Assembly: GCA_012798435.1 (NCBI GenBank)
Contig: JAAZNF010000106.1
Coordinates: 1 to 64,000 of the forward strand
Reading direction: 5' to 3'
DNA from: Myxococcales bacterium
Lineage (GTDB): Bacteria; Myxococcota; B64-G9
Length of the DNA: 64,000 nt
The notes beneath the pieces are model-generated. The model ran no database searches. It had not been told where the DNA came from and worked only from the letters and a program-made list of their open reading frames with translations. Positions 48,492 to 58,577 of the stretch are shown one piece after another; within the stretch, counting starts at the first letter, position 1, and each line of letters starts with the position of its first letter. A program made the translations under genes and the position numbers.

Positions 48492-51400
48492 CCACGCGGA
48501 TGGGCTCGACGTCCTTCCGATCCACCTTGAGACAGAACTCCTTGAAAGCCTGAAACTCCTCCGGCGCCACGCGGCCGGCGCGCACCCGGATGTTCTTCTC
48601 CAGGATCAGGCGACCGTTTTCCGAACGCGCGCGGTAGGCGAACTCGGACAGCGGGCCCTCGAGCCGCACCTCGGCGGGGAGTTCGGCCGTGGCTCCGGGC
48701 GGGAGGCGGATCTCCACTGTGGTCCGCAGGCGGGTCTCGTCCTCGATGAGCAGCGGCCTGGCGCGCCGCGCCTGGGCGGCCAGCCCGGCCGCCAGGCGGT
48801 AGGGGAAGAACCCGCCCCGCAGCACCAGGCCATCCGGTTCGAGATCGGCCATGCCCGAGGTGCGCAGCCGGTAGTGGAGCACCAGCGGCCGCTCGGGATC
48901 GTCCAGCGCCTCCATGGACCAGGACTCCAGGCGGGCCCCTGGGAACGCAGCGCTCAGGCCGTTCTCCATGACTTGCTGGCGCAGCGCCGACGAGAACCCC
49001 GAGAGAAGCTCGCGCGCCCGCGTCGCCTCCGCCGTGTCCAGGACGTCGCGGCCCGTGCCGCTCAGCGTACCATCGGCTCCGAGCTCAAGCTCGAGGCGGA
49101 TCTCCTTGCCGGGGAGGCGCTCGGGCGCCGGCGGAAGCCGCGTCAGGAAGTCATCGCCGGGCGATCCGGTGAGGCGCAGCGCCGGCTGGTCCCACAGGAA
49201 GGAGAACAGCCGGCCGCAGGGCTGATCCCGCTCGGCGGGATCCAGCCACAGGGTCTTTCCGCCGGAGAGAGGCACGGCCACCACGCCGTGGGTAAACACG
49301 CCGTCCTGGGGGAAACGGTATTCCAGCACGGGGCTGGATATGGTGCGGGCCAGGTACACCGCGGGGTCGAAGCCCGCGGCGCGCAGCACCGCCACCAGCG
49401 CGATCAGCCGGTTTCCTTCGCCCCGCATCAGGACGCTGGCGGCGCTCTCGTCGAAGTCCCCCGCGTCGCTGCCCCGCCGCACCGCCCGGTTCACCTCCCG
49501 GAACAGAGAACAGGCAAGCTCCGCGTCGGACCAGAGCCGGGGCGTGTGCTGTTGCACAAAGTGGATCACCGGCCAGCTGATGCGGCTCGCGCGCGCCAGG
49601 CGCACGGAGAGGAGGTCGCGCAGGTCTCGCCAGCCGTTGGCGAATCCCACTTCGACGAAGGGAGCGCTCTCGTCGAGCGGCGCTGCGTCGGGCTCGGCCG
49701 GCAAGGCCGGGGTGCGGGTGCGCTCGATGCGGTACACGTCGAAGGCGCCCACGCGCTGCCTGGAGGGGGCCGGCGCGCCGTTGTGTTGCCGGATCACCAA
49801 AGGGAGCCCCTTGGGGACGCGAACGGTGTACCGCGAGCGGAAGATGGGGAGCCCCTCGCTGGCGAAGTAGAAGCGGCTCGCCGAGAAGCCTCCCGCCCGC
49901 ACCCCGGACGGGCGCCGCCCGACCCGGTAGGCGATCTCCACGAAGTCGCCGGTCTGCAGGGCGGGGATGGTGATCGACTCCTTGCCGGGGACCACCTCGG
50001 CCTCGCGGCTGTTGCCGGAGGCGTCCAGCGAGCGCACCATCTCCACCTGGGCACCGGGTGGGATGTCGCGCACCTCGCCCCAGCGCTCCACACCCGCCGC
50101 CGACAGCAGGTGGACCAGGAAGTGTATGCGCTCGACGCTGCTCCCATCCGGCGCCACATCCAGGTCGGCCTGGTCCAGGACCAGCACCGCGTCGCCGCCG
50201 GCGACGAAGTCCGACTCCAGGTACTCGCGGATGATCGAGAGCGGATCCGCCGGTCCATCTGCAGCGGAAAACATCCTGTCGCGCCCGTCCACCACGCGGA
50301 GCGCCAGGCGCAGGTGGAGATCCCAGGGCCACAGCTGGCTCAACCGCTCCAGCCAGCGAACGGCCTCGCGTTCCCGGTTCTGACGTTCGAGGAGATCGAC
50401 GCGCCTCTTGACCAGCTCGGGCCGCAGCCCGAAGTCCGCTTCGGCGCGGTCGAGCGCAGCCCGAGCGCGCTCCAGCTCGCCCGCCGCGAGCTCCAGGTCC
50501 ACCGCCTCCAGGCGGGCCCCGAGCTGGGCCCCGAAGTACCGGGCCGCGGCCTCCAGGCCTCGGCGGGTGGTTTCGCGTTCGCCCCGGGCCCAGAAGAATG
50601 CGTTCAACGGCGAGATGAGCTGGTTCCGCCTGACGAGTTCCTGCGCCAGGCGATACGCGCCCTGCTCGTCCCGCCAGCGCAACGCCTTCGAAAACAGCAG
50701 CCGCCACAGCTCCGGATCGAAGTCCACCCGCCGACGGGCTCTCTCCAACGCCTGGTCGGCCTCGGCGTTCCACCCCAGCCGGTCGAAGAAGTTGGCCATG
50801 AAGAAGGGGAAGATGAAGGTTTGCGGATGCAGCGCCTCGAGCCGCTGCAGCGTCTCCAGCGCCTGCTCCTCCCGGTTCTCCATTCCGTCCAAGAGCGCCA
50901 AGCGGAAGCGCACCAGATCGAGGCCGGGACAGGTGGCCAGGGCCTGACCCCACAGCCGTCGGGCCTGGGCGGCGCCGATGCCTTGCGGCAGGTCGTCGTT
51001 CTCGAGCCACAGCACGCCTTCCAGGTAATCCACCAGGGAAAAGGCCGGCGCTCGCTGGCGTGCCAGCATCAGCTGCTCGATGGCCTGGTCCATGTCACCG
51101 TACGACCAGGAGGCCAGCGCGGCCCAGAGCCGAGGGAGCGGGTCCTCGGGGGCTCGATCGGCCTCCCGGATGGCTTCGGCCTGGGGCTCGGCGCCCTGGC
51201 TCGGGGCGCTGTTCGCCAGGGGCGGGGCGGCGCCGGTTTCCTGGGACAGAAACACCAGGTCCGGCGCAGCCGCATCGGCGGGCAGGAGGTTCACGCCCAG
51301 GATGGCGCGCCCGCCTTCGATGGGCACGGCCACGCGCAAGCGGTGCCGGCCCGGCTGCGCCGTGAAGAGCCGAGTCTCCACCACGCCGGCGTGGCCCGGG

Positions 51401-52220
51401 CGCCGGTCGTGCAGCAGCGCCTGCTCGTCGAACGCGGCCGCCCAGGTGCCGTCTCCTTCCAGGCGCAACCACAGCGTCGCGGCGGACTTGATCTCGAAGA
51501 GGCACTCGGCCAGCAACAACCCGCGCGCGCCTTCCTCTTCGTACAGCAACAGACCGTCGGCGCTCGACGACGGGTGGGCCCGGCCCGGCTGCGCCGGGAA
51601 TGCGCCGGGGAACTGCCGGAACGCTTCCTCCAACGCGACCTGCGGATCGCGGCCGGTCAGCGGCCAGATGCGCCAGGTGGGGATGGCCCCGGCCTGGCGC
51701 ACGTGTGCCTCGACCGTGTCCCAGTCGCCCTCGCGCAGCGCCAGCGAGCGCAGCACGCGGTGCAGCAAAAAGCGCAGCTCGGGCGACAGCGGCGACCGCA
51801 GCAGGCTCTCCACCTCGGAGCGGATACCGTGCGAAGCCGGGCCGGATACCGCCAGGGACTCGTCCAACTGCCAGGCGGCGAGCAGCGCCACCCGCGAGCC
51901 GGGCTCGGCCTGGACCGCCTGCCAGAACATCCGGGCGTCCTCGCCGAACCGGCCCCGTGAAAGGTGCAGCAAGCCCAGTCCGAGCAGGGTTCGCTGGCGC
52001 TCGAGGCGCGCCTGCTCTGGCAGCCGCGAGAGGTGCTCTTGCAGATCTCGCTCGGCCTCGTCGAGGTCGCATCGTTCCAGCCAGGCGGCCCAGGGCCTGG
52101 CGCTCTCCGGAAGCGATCGCGCCACGGGGGCCGGGGCGGCCGGGACCGCGGGCGGCCGCGGCTGCGGGCCGGCGCAGGCGGACAGCAGGGCGAGCAGCGG
52201 CGCCAGAGTTCGCGGGGTTC

Positions 52221-55200
52221 TCATGGGGTATCCCCCCGGACGAAGCGGAGGTTCCGGGATAGCATCCGGTCGGCGCGCGAGACGAAGTCGCGAAAGGCGG
52301 GGTAATCGCCAGTCGACACCCGAGAGGCCACCAGGGTGAAGGCGGCACGGGTTTGGGCGCCGTTGCCCTCGCGCTGGCAGCGGGTTTCGACGCGGCCGAA
52401 TGGCGTGTCGAGGTGCCCATCCTCCACGACCGTGTCGAGTCGCATGCCGTCCGGAGGAATCCAGCGGACCCGCCATTCCACCGACCAGGGCGGGCCGAGC
52501 TCGAGCGCGGTGACGCGTTGGTGGAGCACGGCGTACAGCCGCTGGTAGAAAGTCTCCCGTCCCAGCAACGGCACGTCCAGGCCGGTGGCCGTGGGCCGGG
52601 CCAGGTGGGGCGCCAGGAAGGCGGCGTGGATCTCGAGCGGCCGCTCCGGCTCGTTCACGTTGTGCACCGAGGCCTGGGTGACCCGGATCCCGGGAAAGAG
52701 TTCGGACAGGGTCTTCTCGGCCAGGCCGCGCACGTCTGATTCTGCGAAGAAACGCATGCGCAGATCCGGCGCCAGCACCCCCTGGAGGCGGATGCGCACC
52801 TCGCCGCCGCCGTCGCCGCGCTCGTCCGGTCGCAACTCGAATTCGATCGAGGTGCGGTTCTGCTCCGGTTTAGACAGGGGGGTGCGCACCAGCCGGCCCC
52901 CGCGTGGCGTGATCACCAAAGCCAGGGTGTCCTGATCCTGGGCCGGCAGTTCCCGGATGTCGTGGAAAGCGGCGGTGCCGTCGAGCCACAGGTCGTGATC
53001 GGGCAGGTAGCACACGGCGTGGTTGAACGGCGCCAGCGAGGCCGGCTCGTCGGGCAGGTCTCCCAGGCGTTTCATGCGCAGCAGCGCCATCTCGGCCCGG
53101 ATGCCGGACAGGTTGAGCAGGGCCGCCAGCAGGGCGGACTTGTCTTTACAGTCGCCGAAACGGCGCTCGAGCACCTGCTCGACCGGATAGGGGACGTAGC
53201 CGTGCACGCCGAACTCGAGGCCGACATAGCGCAACCCGTTGGCCACGAACTGATACAGTTTGCGCACCCGCTCCAACGGATCGGCGACGGCCGCGGCCTG
53301 TTCGCGCGCCAGTTGCTCGACCTGCGGGCCCGGGCGCAAGGCCCCGGCCACCAGGTCGTGGTACCAGGCGCCGACCTCGTTCCAGTCGCGGAAGGTGGAC
53401 ACGTGCACGAAGGCATGGTGCGAGGTGAATCCGCCCGCGCCGGGCTCCGGCTCCAACCCCGGCAGGGCCGCGGCCTCGAACCGGTACAGCCGCAGGCGCT
53501 CGTCGCCGTCCCGGGCCGGCTCCACCCGGCGCGCGACGCCCGGGGAGGCGTATCCGTGGACCTCGATCTTCTCCGGTGCCAGCAGGAGGTAGCTGGAGGA
53601 CAGCACCGGCTCTTCGAACTGTAGCGGGCACAGGTCGCCAAAGAACCGCTCCAGCAGCGCCCCGCCCCCGATGTCGTCGATCTCCCAGGCCAGCTCCAGC
53701 GTGTCGCCGGCCGACACCTGCGGGAAGGAGATCTCCCGGGCGTGCACGTCGTAGTACAGGTTGTACCATGGCTCGGAGAGCGAATAGTCGCGTGTGGTGG
53801 CGCTGGTGTCCACGCTGCCGTCCGAACGCAGCAGCCGGCTGGCGTGGACGCGGACCTGCTGCCGGTCGGGGGCGTACTCGATGCGGAAGGTGCGCAGGCG
53901 CTCGGCGCCCGCCTTGTTCTGGATGCGGATGACCTCCTGGTGGTAGCGCAGACTCATGCCGTTTTCGTACAGCCGCACCACGGTGCGATCGGCCAGCCGC
54001 ACCGCGGGCGCCTCGGGCCAGGCTCCGGCCGGCTCGGCCATCAGGGCGCGCGCGTCGAGCTCGTACGGGCGCTGGAAGGGGTGGCCACCGGGCTGCAACC
54101 AGCGGACGCGTCGCGCCAGGTTCTGGTCCTGGGGGGTGAGGGCCAAGGCGGTTTGGAAGGCCGCGATCGCCCCCGGCGTGTCACCCCGGCGCAGCAACAT
54201 CTCGGCCCGTCGCAGCACCGGAACGGGATCGTCCGGGAGCAGGCGAGCCGCCGCCTCGAAGTCGGTGAGAGCTTCGGCAGCGCGTCCGTTCGCGGCCCGC
54301 AGCTCTCCGCGTTCGATGAGCCAGCCGCTGTGCCACGGCTCCATTTCGATGAGACGATCGAGCAGCCCCAGGGCCTCGTCGATACGGCCTTGCTCGACCG
54401 CGATCTCCAGGCGGGAGCGCAGGATGGATGCGTCGTCGCACGAAGCCTTGCCGGCGGCGGTCAGCACCTCGCCGGCGCGCAGGTTGCCCAGCCGGCGCAG
54501 CAACAACCCCCCCGAGTGCAGCACTTCCGGGACGTCGGGGTGGCGCTCGACCAGGTCTTCGATCTGTCTCTGGGCGCGGCCGTCGAGGTGCAGGTCGGCC
54601 TGCAGCTCGCACCACTCCAGTTGGGTCGGGACGTGCCGCGGGTCGGTTCGCCGTGCCTTCTCGAGCGCAGCGATGGCCCGTGCGGGATCGTTCAGGGCGC
54701 GAAACAGGCGGCCCAGTCGCCAGGCGGCCTCGGCGTCGTTCGAGCGCAGGCGCAGCGCCTCCTCGAGGAGCGCCCGTTGCCGCTGGGGATCATCGGTGAT
54801 GAGCGCAAGCCATTGGCGGAAGCGTGCCTGGCGCTCGTCGTGCGGCGGGAGCTTCTGCAGCGCCTCCTCGAACAGGCGCTCGGGCTCCTTGCGCCGCACG
54901 TCCCCGGCGTCCGCCAGGTCCAGGGCCAATGCCCGAAGGACCAGGTCGTCCGCGCCCTGCCGGCCGGAGGCCGGCTGCGCGAGATCGGCCAGCGTGGGAC
55001 GCGGCCGCGGATCCGGTGAGCCTCCAGGGGCCGCCGTCCACGTACGGGCCAGCTCGTCGAGGCCGGTGATGGTACGCAGCCCCGCCAGGGGCCGGCCGGC
55101 CGGATCGGTGAGCGAAACCGAGAGCGCGAACGCCCCGCCGCCGCGAGCCACCTTGATGAGCAGCGCGTGATCTCCGGCGGCCAGCCGGAGCTGGACGGCC

Positions 55201-55871
55201 GACTGGTCCGGCCGCAAGGGGTGAGGGCCGGGGTCAGACAGGACCGGCTGGCGGTCGAGCCAGGCCTTGCAGCCGTCGGCGCAGCCGGTCCACAACACGG
55301 CCTCCGCCGCCTGTTCCAGGTGAAAGCCCGTGAGCAGGTAGGCCACCTGGGGCTCGTCGTCGGCGAACAGGCTCTCGAGGGCGAGCTTGCCATCGGGCGA
55401 GGCGGGCGGCAGGCGGCGCCAGGCGACGGGGCGGTTCTTGCCGGGCATCGATCCCGCGCCGGGCGGGCCCTGCTCCGGCGCTTGCGGCGTGTCCAGACCG
55501 CGTTCTCCCGGGTTGGGAAACGGTCCGACGAGCCAGAACTCGCCGAGGTTGCCGAGCGCGCGCCACGCGACCCGGGCCTCTGCGTCCCGGCAGGCGGAGC
55601 GCAGCCGATCGGCCAGCAGGCGCAGCGCCAGGCGGCGCAGCGGCAGGGGGTTCTTCTCGTCCCGCGCTACTCGATGTAGCGCACGGATCAGCCGCTCCCG
55701 CTCGGCGCGGCTGGCGTAGCTCCAGACCGTCGGGAGCTCCCACAACGGGATGATGGCGCGCAGGTTGCCGCGCGAGCGCTCAAGGCGTTGCAGGGTGTCG
55801 AGGAGGCCGGAGGCGGGCGGAGCGGGGAGCGAGACGAAGGCAAGAAAAAAAGCCAGGTGTGGGATGGGCAT
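52221..55871 (-). CDS. Large TPR/DUF3857 transglutaminase-like exported protein
   Basis: 1216-residue exported protein (signal peptide of about 22 residues, no lipobox). Residues about 110-270 include a beta domain (WTGCADGCKAWLDRQPV). TPR repeats follow at about 340-620, then DUF3857 (RYHQEVIRIQNKAGAE) and a transglutaminase core. The catalytic triad is visible: Cys908 in RFGDCKDKS, His in FNHAVCYLP and Asp in LWLDGTA. Such proteins could cleave or crosslink peptides at the cell surface; substrate unknown. The ATG follows GAGGAG. It is first of a coupled pair with the Cys-less paralogue. Confidence 0.82.
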   Translation of the reverse strand: MPIPHLAFFLAFVSLPAPPASGLLDTLQRLERSRGNLRAIIPLWELPTVWSYASRAERERLIRALHRVARDEKNPLPLRRLALRLLADRLRSACRDAEARVAWRALGNLGEFWLVGPFPNPGERGLDTPQAPEQGPPGAGSMPGKNRPVAWRRLPPASPDGKLALESLFADDEPQVAYLLTGFHLEQAAEAVLWTGCADGCKAWLDRQPVLSDPGPHPLRPDQSAVQLRLAAGDHALLIKVARGGGAFALSVSLTDPAGRPLAGLRTITGLDELARTWTAAPGGSPDPRPRPTLADLAQPASGRQGADDLVLRALALDLADAGDVRRKEPERLFEEALQKLPPHDERQARFRQWLALITDDPQRQRALLEEALRLRSNDAEAAWRLGRLFRALNDPARAIAALEKARRTDPRHVPTQLEWCELQADLHLDGRAQRQIEDLVERHPDVPEVLHSGGLLLRRLGNLRAGEVLTAAGKASCDDASILRSRLEIAVEQGRIDEALGLLDRLIEMEPWHSGWLIERGELRAANGRAAEALTDFEAAARLLPDDPVPVLRRAEMLLRRGDTPGAIAAFQTALALTPQDQNLARRVRWLQPGGHPFQRPYELDARALMAEPAGAWPEAPAVRLADRTVVRLYENGMSLRYHQEVIRIQNKAGAERLRTFRIEYAPDRQQVRVHASRLLRSDGSVDTSATTRDYSLSEPWYNLYYDVHAREISFPQVSAGDTLELAWEIDDIGGGALLERFFGDLCPLQFEEPVLSSSYLLLAPEKIEVHGYASPGVARRVEPARDGDERLRLYRFEAAALPGLEPEPGAGGFTSHHAFVHVSTFRDWNEVGAWYHDLVAGALRPGPQVEQLAREQAAAVADPLERVRKLYQFVANGLRYVGLEFGVHGYVPYPVEQVLERRFGDCKDKSALLAALLNLSGIRAEMALLRMKRLGDLPDEPASLAPFNHAVCYLPDHDLWLDGTAAFHDIRELPAQDQDTLALVITPRGGRLVRTPLSKPEQNRTSIEFELRPDERGDGGGEVRIRLQGVLAPDLRMRFFAESDVRGLAEKTLSELFPGIRVTQASVHNVNEPERPLEIHAAFLAPHLARPTATGLDVPLLGRETFYQRLYAVLHQRVTALELGPPWSVEWRVRWIPPDGMRLDTVVEDGHLDTPFGRVETRCQREGNGAQTRAAFTLVASRVSTGDYPAFRDFVSRADRMLSRNLRFVRGDTP

Positions 55872-55889
55872 GCGGTCTCCTCGGTGCGA

Positions 55890-55917
55890 AGTGTACCACC
55901 CCCCGGGCGTCGGACAA
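55890..55917 (-). promoter_or_regulatory. Promoter of the transglutaminase pair
   Basis: Minus-strand TTGTCC (55917-55912), 16-nt spacer, TACACT (55895-55890), about 18 nt before the ATG at 55871. It lies in the 49-nt gap after the small membrane-protein gene. Confidence 0.55.
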
Positions 55918-55920
55918 GCA

Positions 55921-56298
55921 TCAATCCTTTGGGGTTCCCGCCGCCGGCCGCTCGCCGAGCAACACCGCGCCCGCCAGCGCCATGGGCAACCCTGGCCAGG
56001 CCAGGCCCGAGAGCAGCGAGGGGATCAGGCCGGAGGCGAGCAGGAGCCATGCTGGCCAGCGGGCGCTCGCGCGCAGGAAGCCGAAAACGCCGGAGATGGC
56101 CCCGGCGCATCCGGCCAGGATCAATACCACGGCAAGCCAGCGCAGCCGGCACGGCTCCGTCCCAGCCTCCAGCGACACCGTCTCGGCCAGCCGCCCCAGC
56201 TCTCCCTGGAGACGGACCAGCCGCCAGGCGCCGACGCCGATGGCCGCCGCGGCGCCGCACAGCCCGATCCCGAGCGCGATAATCCGGTTTCGGCGCAT
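55921..56298 (-). CDS. Small membrane protein of unknown function
   Basis: 125-residue protein with about four hydrophobic helices (IIALGIGLCGAAAAIGVGAW, LAVVLILAGCAGAISGVFG, WLLLASGLIPSLLSGLAW and a short last one). No recognisable motif. The ATG follows CAGGGAT and lies 10 nt after the larger membrane-protein gene, so the two are co-transcribed. Confidence 0.6.
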   Translation of the reverse strand: MRRNRIIALGIGLCGAAAAIGVGAWRLVRLQGELGRLAETVSLEAGTEPCRLRWLAVVLILAGCAGAISGVFGFLRASARWPAWLLLASGLIPSLLSGLAWPGLPMALAGAVLLGERPAAGTPKD

Positions 56299-56308
56299 GC
56301 GATCCCTG

Positions 56309-57580
56309 TCAGCGGAAGTACAGCGGGAACTCGAAGTCCTCGGAGACCTTGAGCCACAGGACGAAGTCCCACTTCTGGCTCAGCAGGCTGCGGATCTCCA
56401 GCAGGCGCGCGAAGCTCACCTCGAGGCGGAGCGTGAGCCGTTGTACCCTCGTCTCGCCGGCCGGAACCGCGATTCTGCCGATGCGCACGATGCCGAGCGG
56501 GCGGCCATCGTTGGTGATCTCCAACCGGCTGTCCTCGATCTCGAGGTCCACCCGGGTGGGGTTGCGGATCTGCAGGTCGACCGAGAGCCCCAGGGTGGGA
56601 TCGCTCAGGCTGGGCCAATCTACCGAGAGCGAGCCTGGGTCGAGCTGGTACTCGCACTTGAGCACCTGGGTCTTCTTGTGCAGGGAGCCCGCCAGGCGCG
56701 CCGTGAGCGCGGCCGAGACGCCCAGCGCCACAAGCAGCACCAGCCAACCGAGCACCCGCAGCACGAGGGGCACGGCGCGCATGGCGGAGGCGGTGGGCAT
56801 GAGACGGGCGGCCAACTCCGTTCCGGCGGTGGCCGCCGGGGCCACCACCACCACGTGAGCGGCCAAAATCACCGCCAGCACCAGGCCCAGCTTCTCGCCC
56901 TGAAGAAGAAAGCCGGCCGCGATGGCCGGGGCGCACCACAGCGCGGCGAAGGAGAAGCTTTGCAGGGGCCGGGCGAAGAAGACGCGGATCATGCGCGGGT
57001 AGCCGACGCGGTGGCGTAAAAACAGCGGGCACAGGAAGGTGATGTCGAAGAACACGAACAGGGCCAGGTAGCTCGCCACGGTGGCCGCGCCGCGCAGCGC
57101 CGGAACGGGCGGGTATCCCAACCAGAAGATGGCGTTGTACACCAAGAGGTAGAGCAGGGCGAACTTGACTTCCTCCACCACCTGGCGCCACACCGGCCAG
57201 GGACGCATGGGCTCGGTGAGCAGGGGCCGGCTGCGCTCGATGTTGCGCGAGAGCATCTCCTTGATCGGGGCGCACAGCATGGCCAGCACGGCCATGCCCC
57301 CGGCCAGGATGAAGTTGGCCATGACCTGCGAGCCCAGCCGCCCGAAGAACCTCTCCATCAGCAGCCTTGGCACGAGCTGCCAGTCGGAGGGGAAGATGTA
57401 GTCGATGATCGCCTGCTTGAGGGAGGGCCGAAGCCACAGCGCGACCAGGGCGAACCCCGTCACCGCCAGGCCGGCCACGAACAGGTATAAAAAGAAGAGC
57501 CGCCCGCCGCGCCGATCCAGCAGGCGCGGGAAGGTGGCGGACGCGCGCGCGCCGTCGAGGGCTCCCTGCCACAAGGCCAT
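56309..57580 (-). CDS. Polytopic membrane protein with LEA14/WHy-like C-terminal domain
   Basis: 423-residue protein. Residues about 25-295 contain seven or so membrane helices with no clear transporter motif. The last 125 residues after the final helix form a soluble beta domain (LSVDLQIRNPTRVDLEIEDSRLEI), the kind found in LEA14/WHy proteins, facing out of the cytoplasm or into the periplasm. Function unknown. I chose the ATG at 57580, six nt after a -10 box with no Shine-Dalgarno, so the mRNA is probably leaderless. An in-frame TTG two codons upstream is the alternative. Confidence 0.65.
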   Translation of the reverse strand: MALWQGALDGARASATFPRLLDRRGGRLFFLYLFVAGLAVTGFALVALWLRPSLKQAIIDYIFPSDWQLVPRLLMERFFGRLGSQVMANFILAGGMAVLAMLCAPIKEMLSRNIERSRPLLTEPMRPWPVWRQVVEEVKFALLYLLVYNAIFWLGYPPVPALRGAATVASYLALFVFFDITFLCPLFLRHRVGYPRMIRVFFARPLQSFSFAALWCAPAIAAGFLLQGEKLGLVLAVILAAHVVVVAPAATAGTELAARLMPTASAMRAVPLVLRVLGWLVLLVALGVSAALTARLAGSLHKKTQVLKCEYQLDPGSLSVDWPSLSDPTLGLSVDLQIRNPTRVDLEIEDSRLEITNDGRPLGIVRIGRIAVPAGETRVQRLTLRLEVSFARLLEIRSLLSQKWDFVLWLKVSEDFEFPLYFR

Positions 57581-57586
57581 GCGCAA

Positions 57587-57615
57587 GATATACCGGCCGG
57601 CATGTCGATGGTCAA
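57587..57615 (-). promoter_or_regulatory. Promoter predicted to give a leaderless mRNA
   Basis: Minus-strand TTGACC (57615-57610), 17-nt spacer, TATATC (57592-57587). Six nt then separate it from the ATG at 57580. There is no ribosome site between. Confidence 0.65.
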
Positions 57616-57665
57616 ACGCATCTCGTGCGGTGAAGGTGTCCCGCGGCGGCGCTCGATGGTCGTTG

Positions 57666-57746
57666 CGCGCGAACGCGCTGGCTCGGTGGCCCCCGCGTTC
57701 GCGCAGCGGACGCGCTGCGGGGCTTCATCCGACCGGCGCAGGTCGG
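57666..57746. repeat. Two small inverted repeats downstream of the papain-like gene
   Basis: GCGCGAACGCG/CGCGTTCGCGC (57666-57676, 57693-57703; 11 bp, 16-nt loop) and CCGACC/GGTCGG (57729-57734, 57741-57746). They lie in the 173-nt gap after the gene ending at 57754. Neither has a T-run, so a terminator role is only possible with Rho or a weak U-tract. Confidence 0.4.
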
Positions 57747-57753
57747 GCGGAGG

Positions 57754-58503
57754 TTATACCGGTACCCCGTAGTCGAACTCGGCGGCCTTGACGAACTCGT
57801 CGCCGAAGTACTCGCTGTTGGCGAAGTGGGCCGGGGCGGTGGCCTCCACGTCCACCCCGCTGCCGAACTGCGACGGCGGCGGGCCGTCCGGTCCCCAGCG
57901 GATGACGCCCGAGCCGACCGGGGTCCCCTGCGGCCGCACGGTGGAGAAGAGCTTGGCCAGCGAGGTGTTTCCCTGGCCCTCCAGGACGTGGCGCAGGTGT
58001 TCGTAGGCGATCCGGGCCCCCACCGAGCACACCTTGCAGCGCCTGCTGAAGTCGAAGCAGCGGTAGTGGACGACCTGGGGATAGCCCAGGATGCGGTTCA
58101 CCATGATGTCGAGGAGCTGCCCCACGTCGTACACCGTGCCGGCGAGCGGGTGGCAGGCCTGATCCATGATGAGCGCCTCGGCCGGGCCCACCACGAACGT
58201 CCGGTGGCGGTAGATGGAAAGGTGCGAGAAGCAGAAGTCAGACAGCGGCAGGTAGCGGGCGGTGGGCGGCTCCACGCTGAAGGTGGAGTGGGCGCCGAAC
58301 TGCGGGCCGAGGTAGAGCATGGTGTGGGTGTCGCGCCAGCGGCTCCATTCGCCGAAGATGCGCTTCTGGTGGGAGCGGATCAGCGCGTAGGGGATGCGGT
58401 ACCAGAACTTGTACCAGCGGGCGCGGCTGTCGATGTTGATGACGTCGCCCGGTTTCAGCACCGCCTCCAGCGCGGCCACGGCCTGCTGCTCGGAAACCGG
58501 CAT
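57754..58503 (-). CDS. Possible permuted papain-like (YiiX/C92-like) enzyme
   Basis: 249-residue soluble protein without a signal peptide. The pattern is that of permuted NlpC/P60-type enzymes: an early VLKPGDVINIDS and THTMLYLG (His near residue 60), and a later Cys segment CKVCSVGARIAYEHL (near 165-180). The fit is by pattern only. Such enzymes cleave peptide or amide bonds, for example in murein or lipids, or act as cytoplasmic amidases. The ATG follows GGGAGG, and a TTGCCA/TAGCTT promoter is read upstream. Confidence 0.45.
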   Translation of the reverse strand: MPVSEQQAVAALEAVLKPGDVINIDSRARWYKFWYRIPYALIRSHQKRIFGEWSRWRDTHTMLYLGPQFGAHSTFSVEPPTARYLPLSDFCFSHLSIYRHRTFVVGPAEALIMDQACHPLAGTVYDVGQLLDIMVNRILGYPQVVHYRCFDFSRRCKVCSVGARIAYEHLRHVLEGQGNTSLAKLFSTVRPQGTPVGSGVIRWGPDGPPPSQFGSGVDVEATAPAHFANSEYFGDEFVKAAEFDYGVPV

Positions 58504-58536
58504 GGGTCCTCCCGGGTGGTGGTATGCGTCTGAGCG

Positions 58537-58565
58537 AAGCTAGACCGCTTTTGGGCGCGTGGCAA
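58537..58565 (-). promoter_or_regulatory. Promoter of the papain-like gene
   Basis: Minus-strand TTGCCA (58565-58560), 17-nt spacer, TAGCTT (58542-58537), about 33 nt before the ATG at 58503. Confidence 0.6.
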
Positions 58566-58577
58566 GAAAACGCCCGC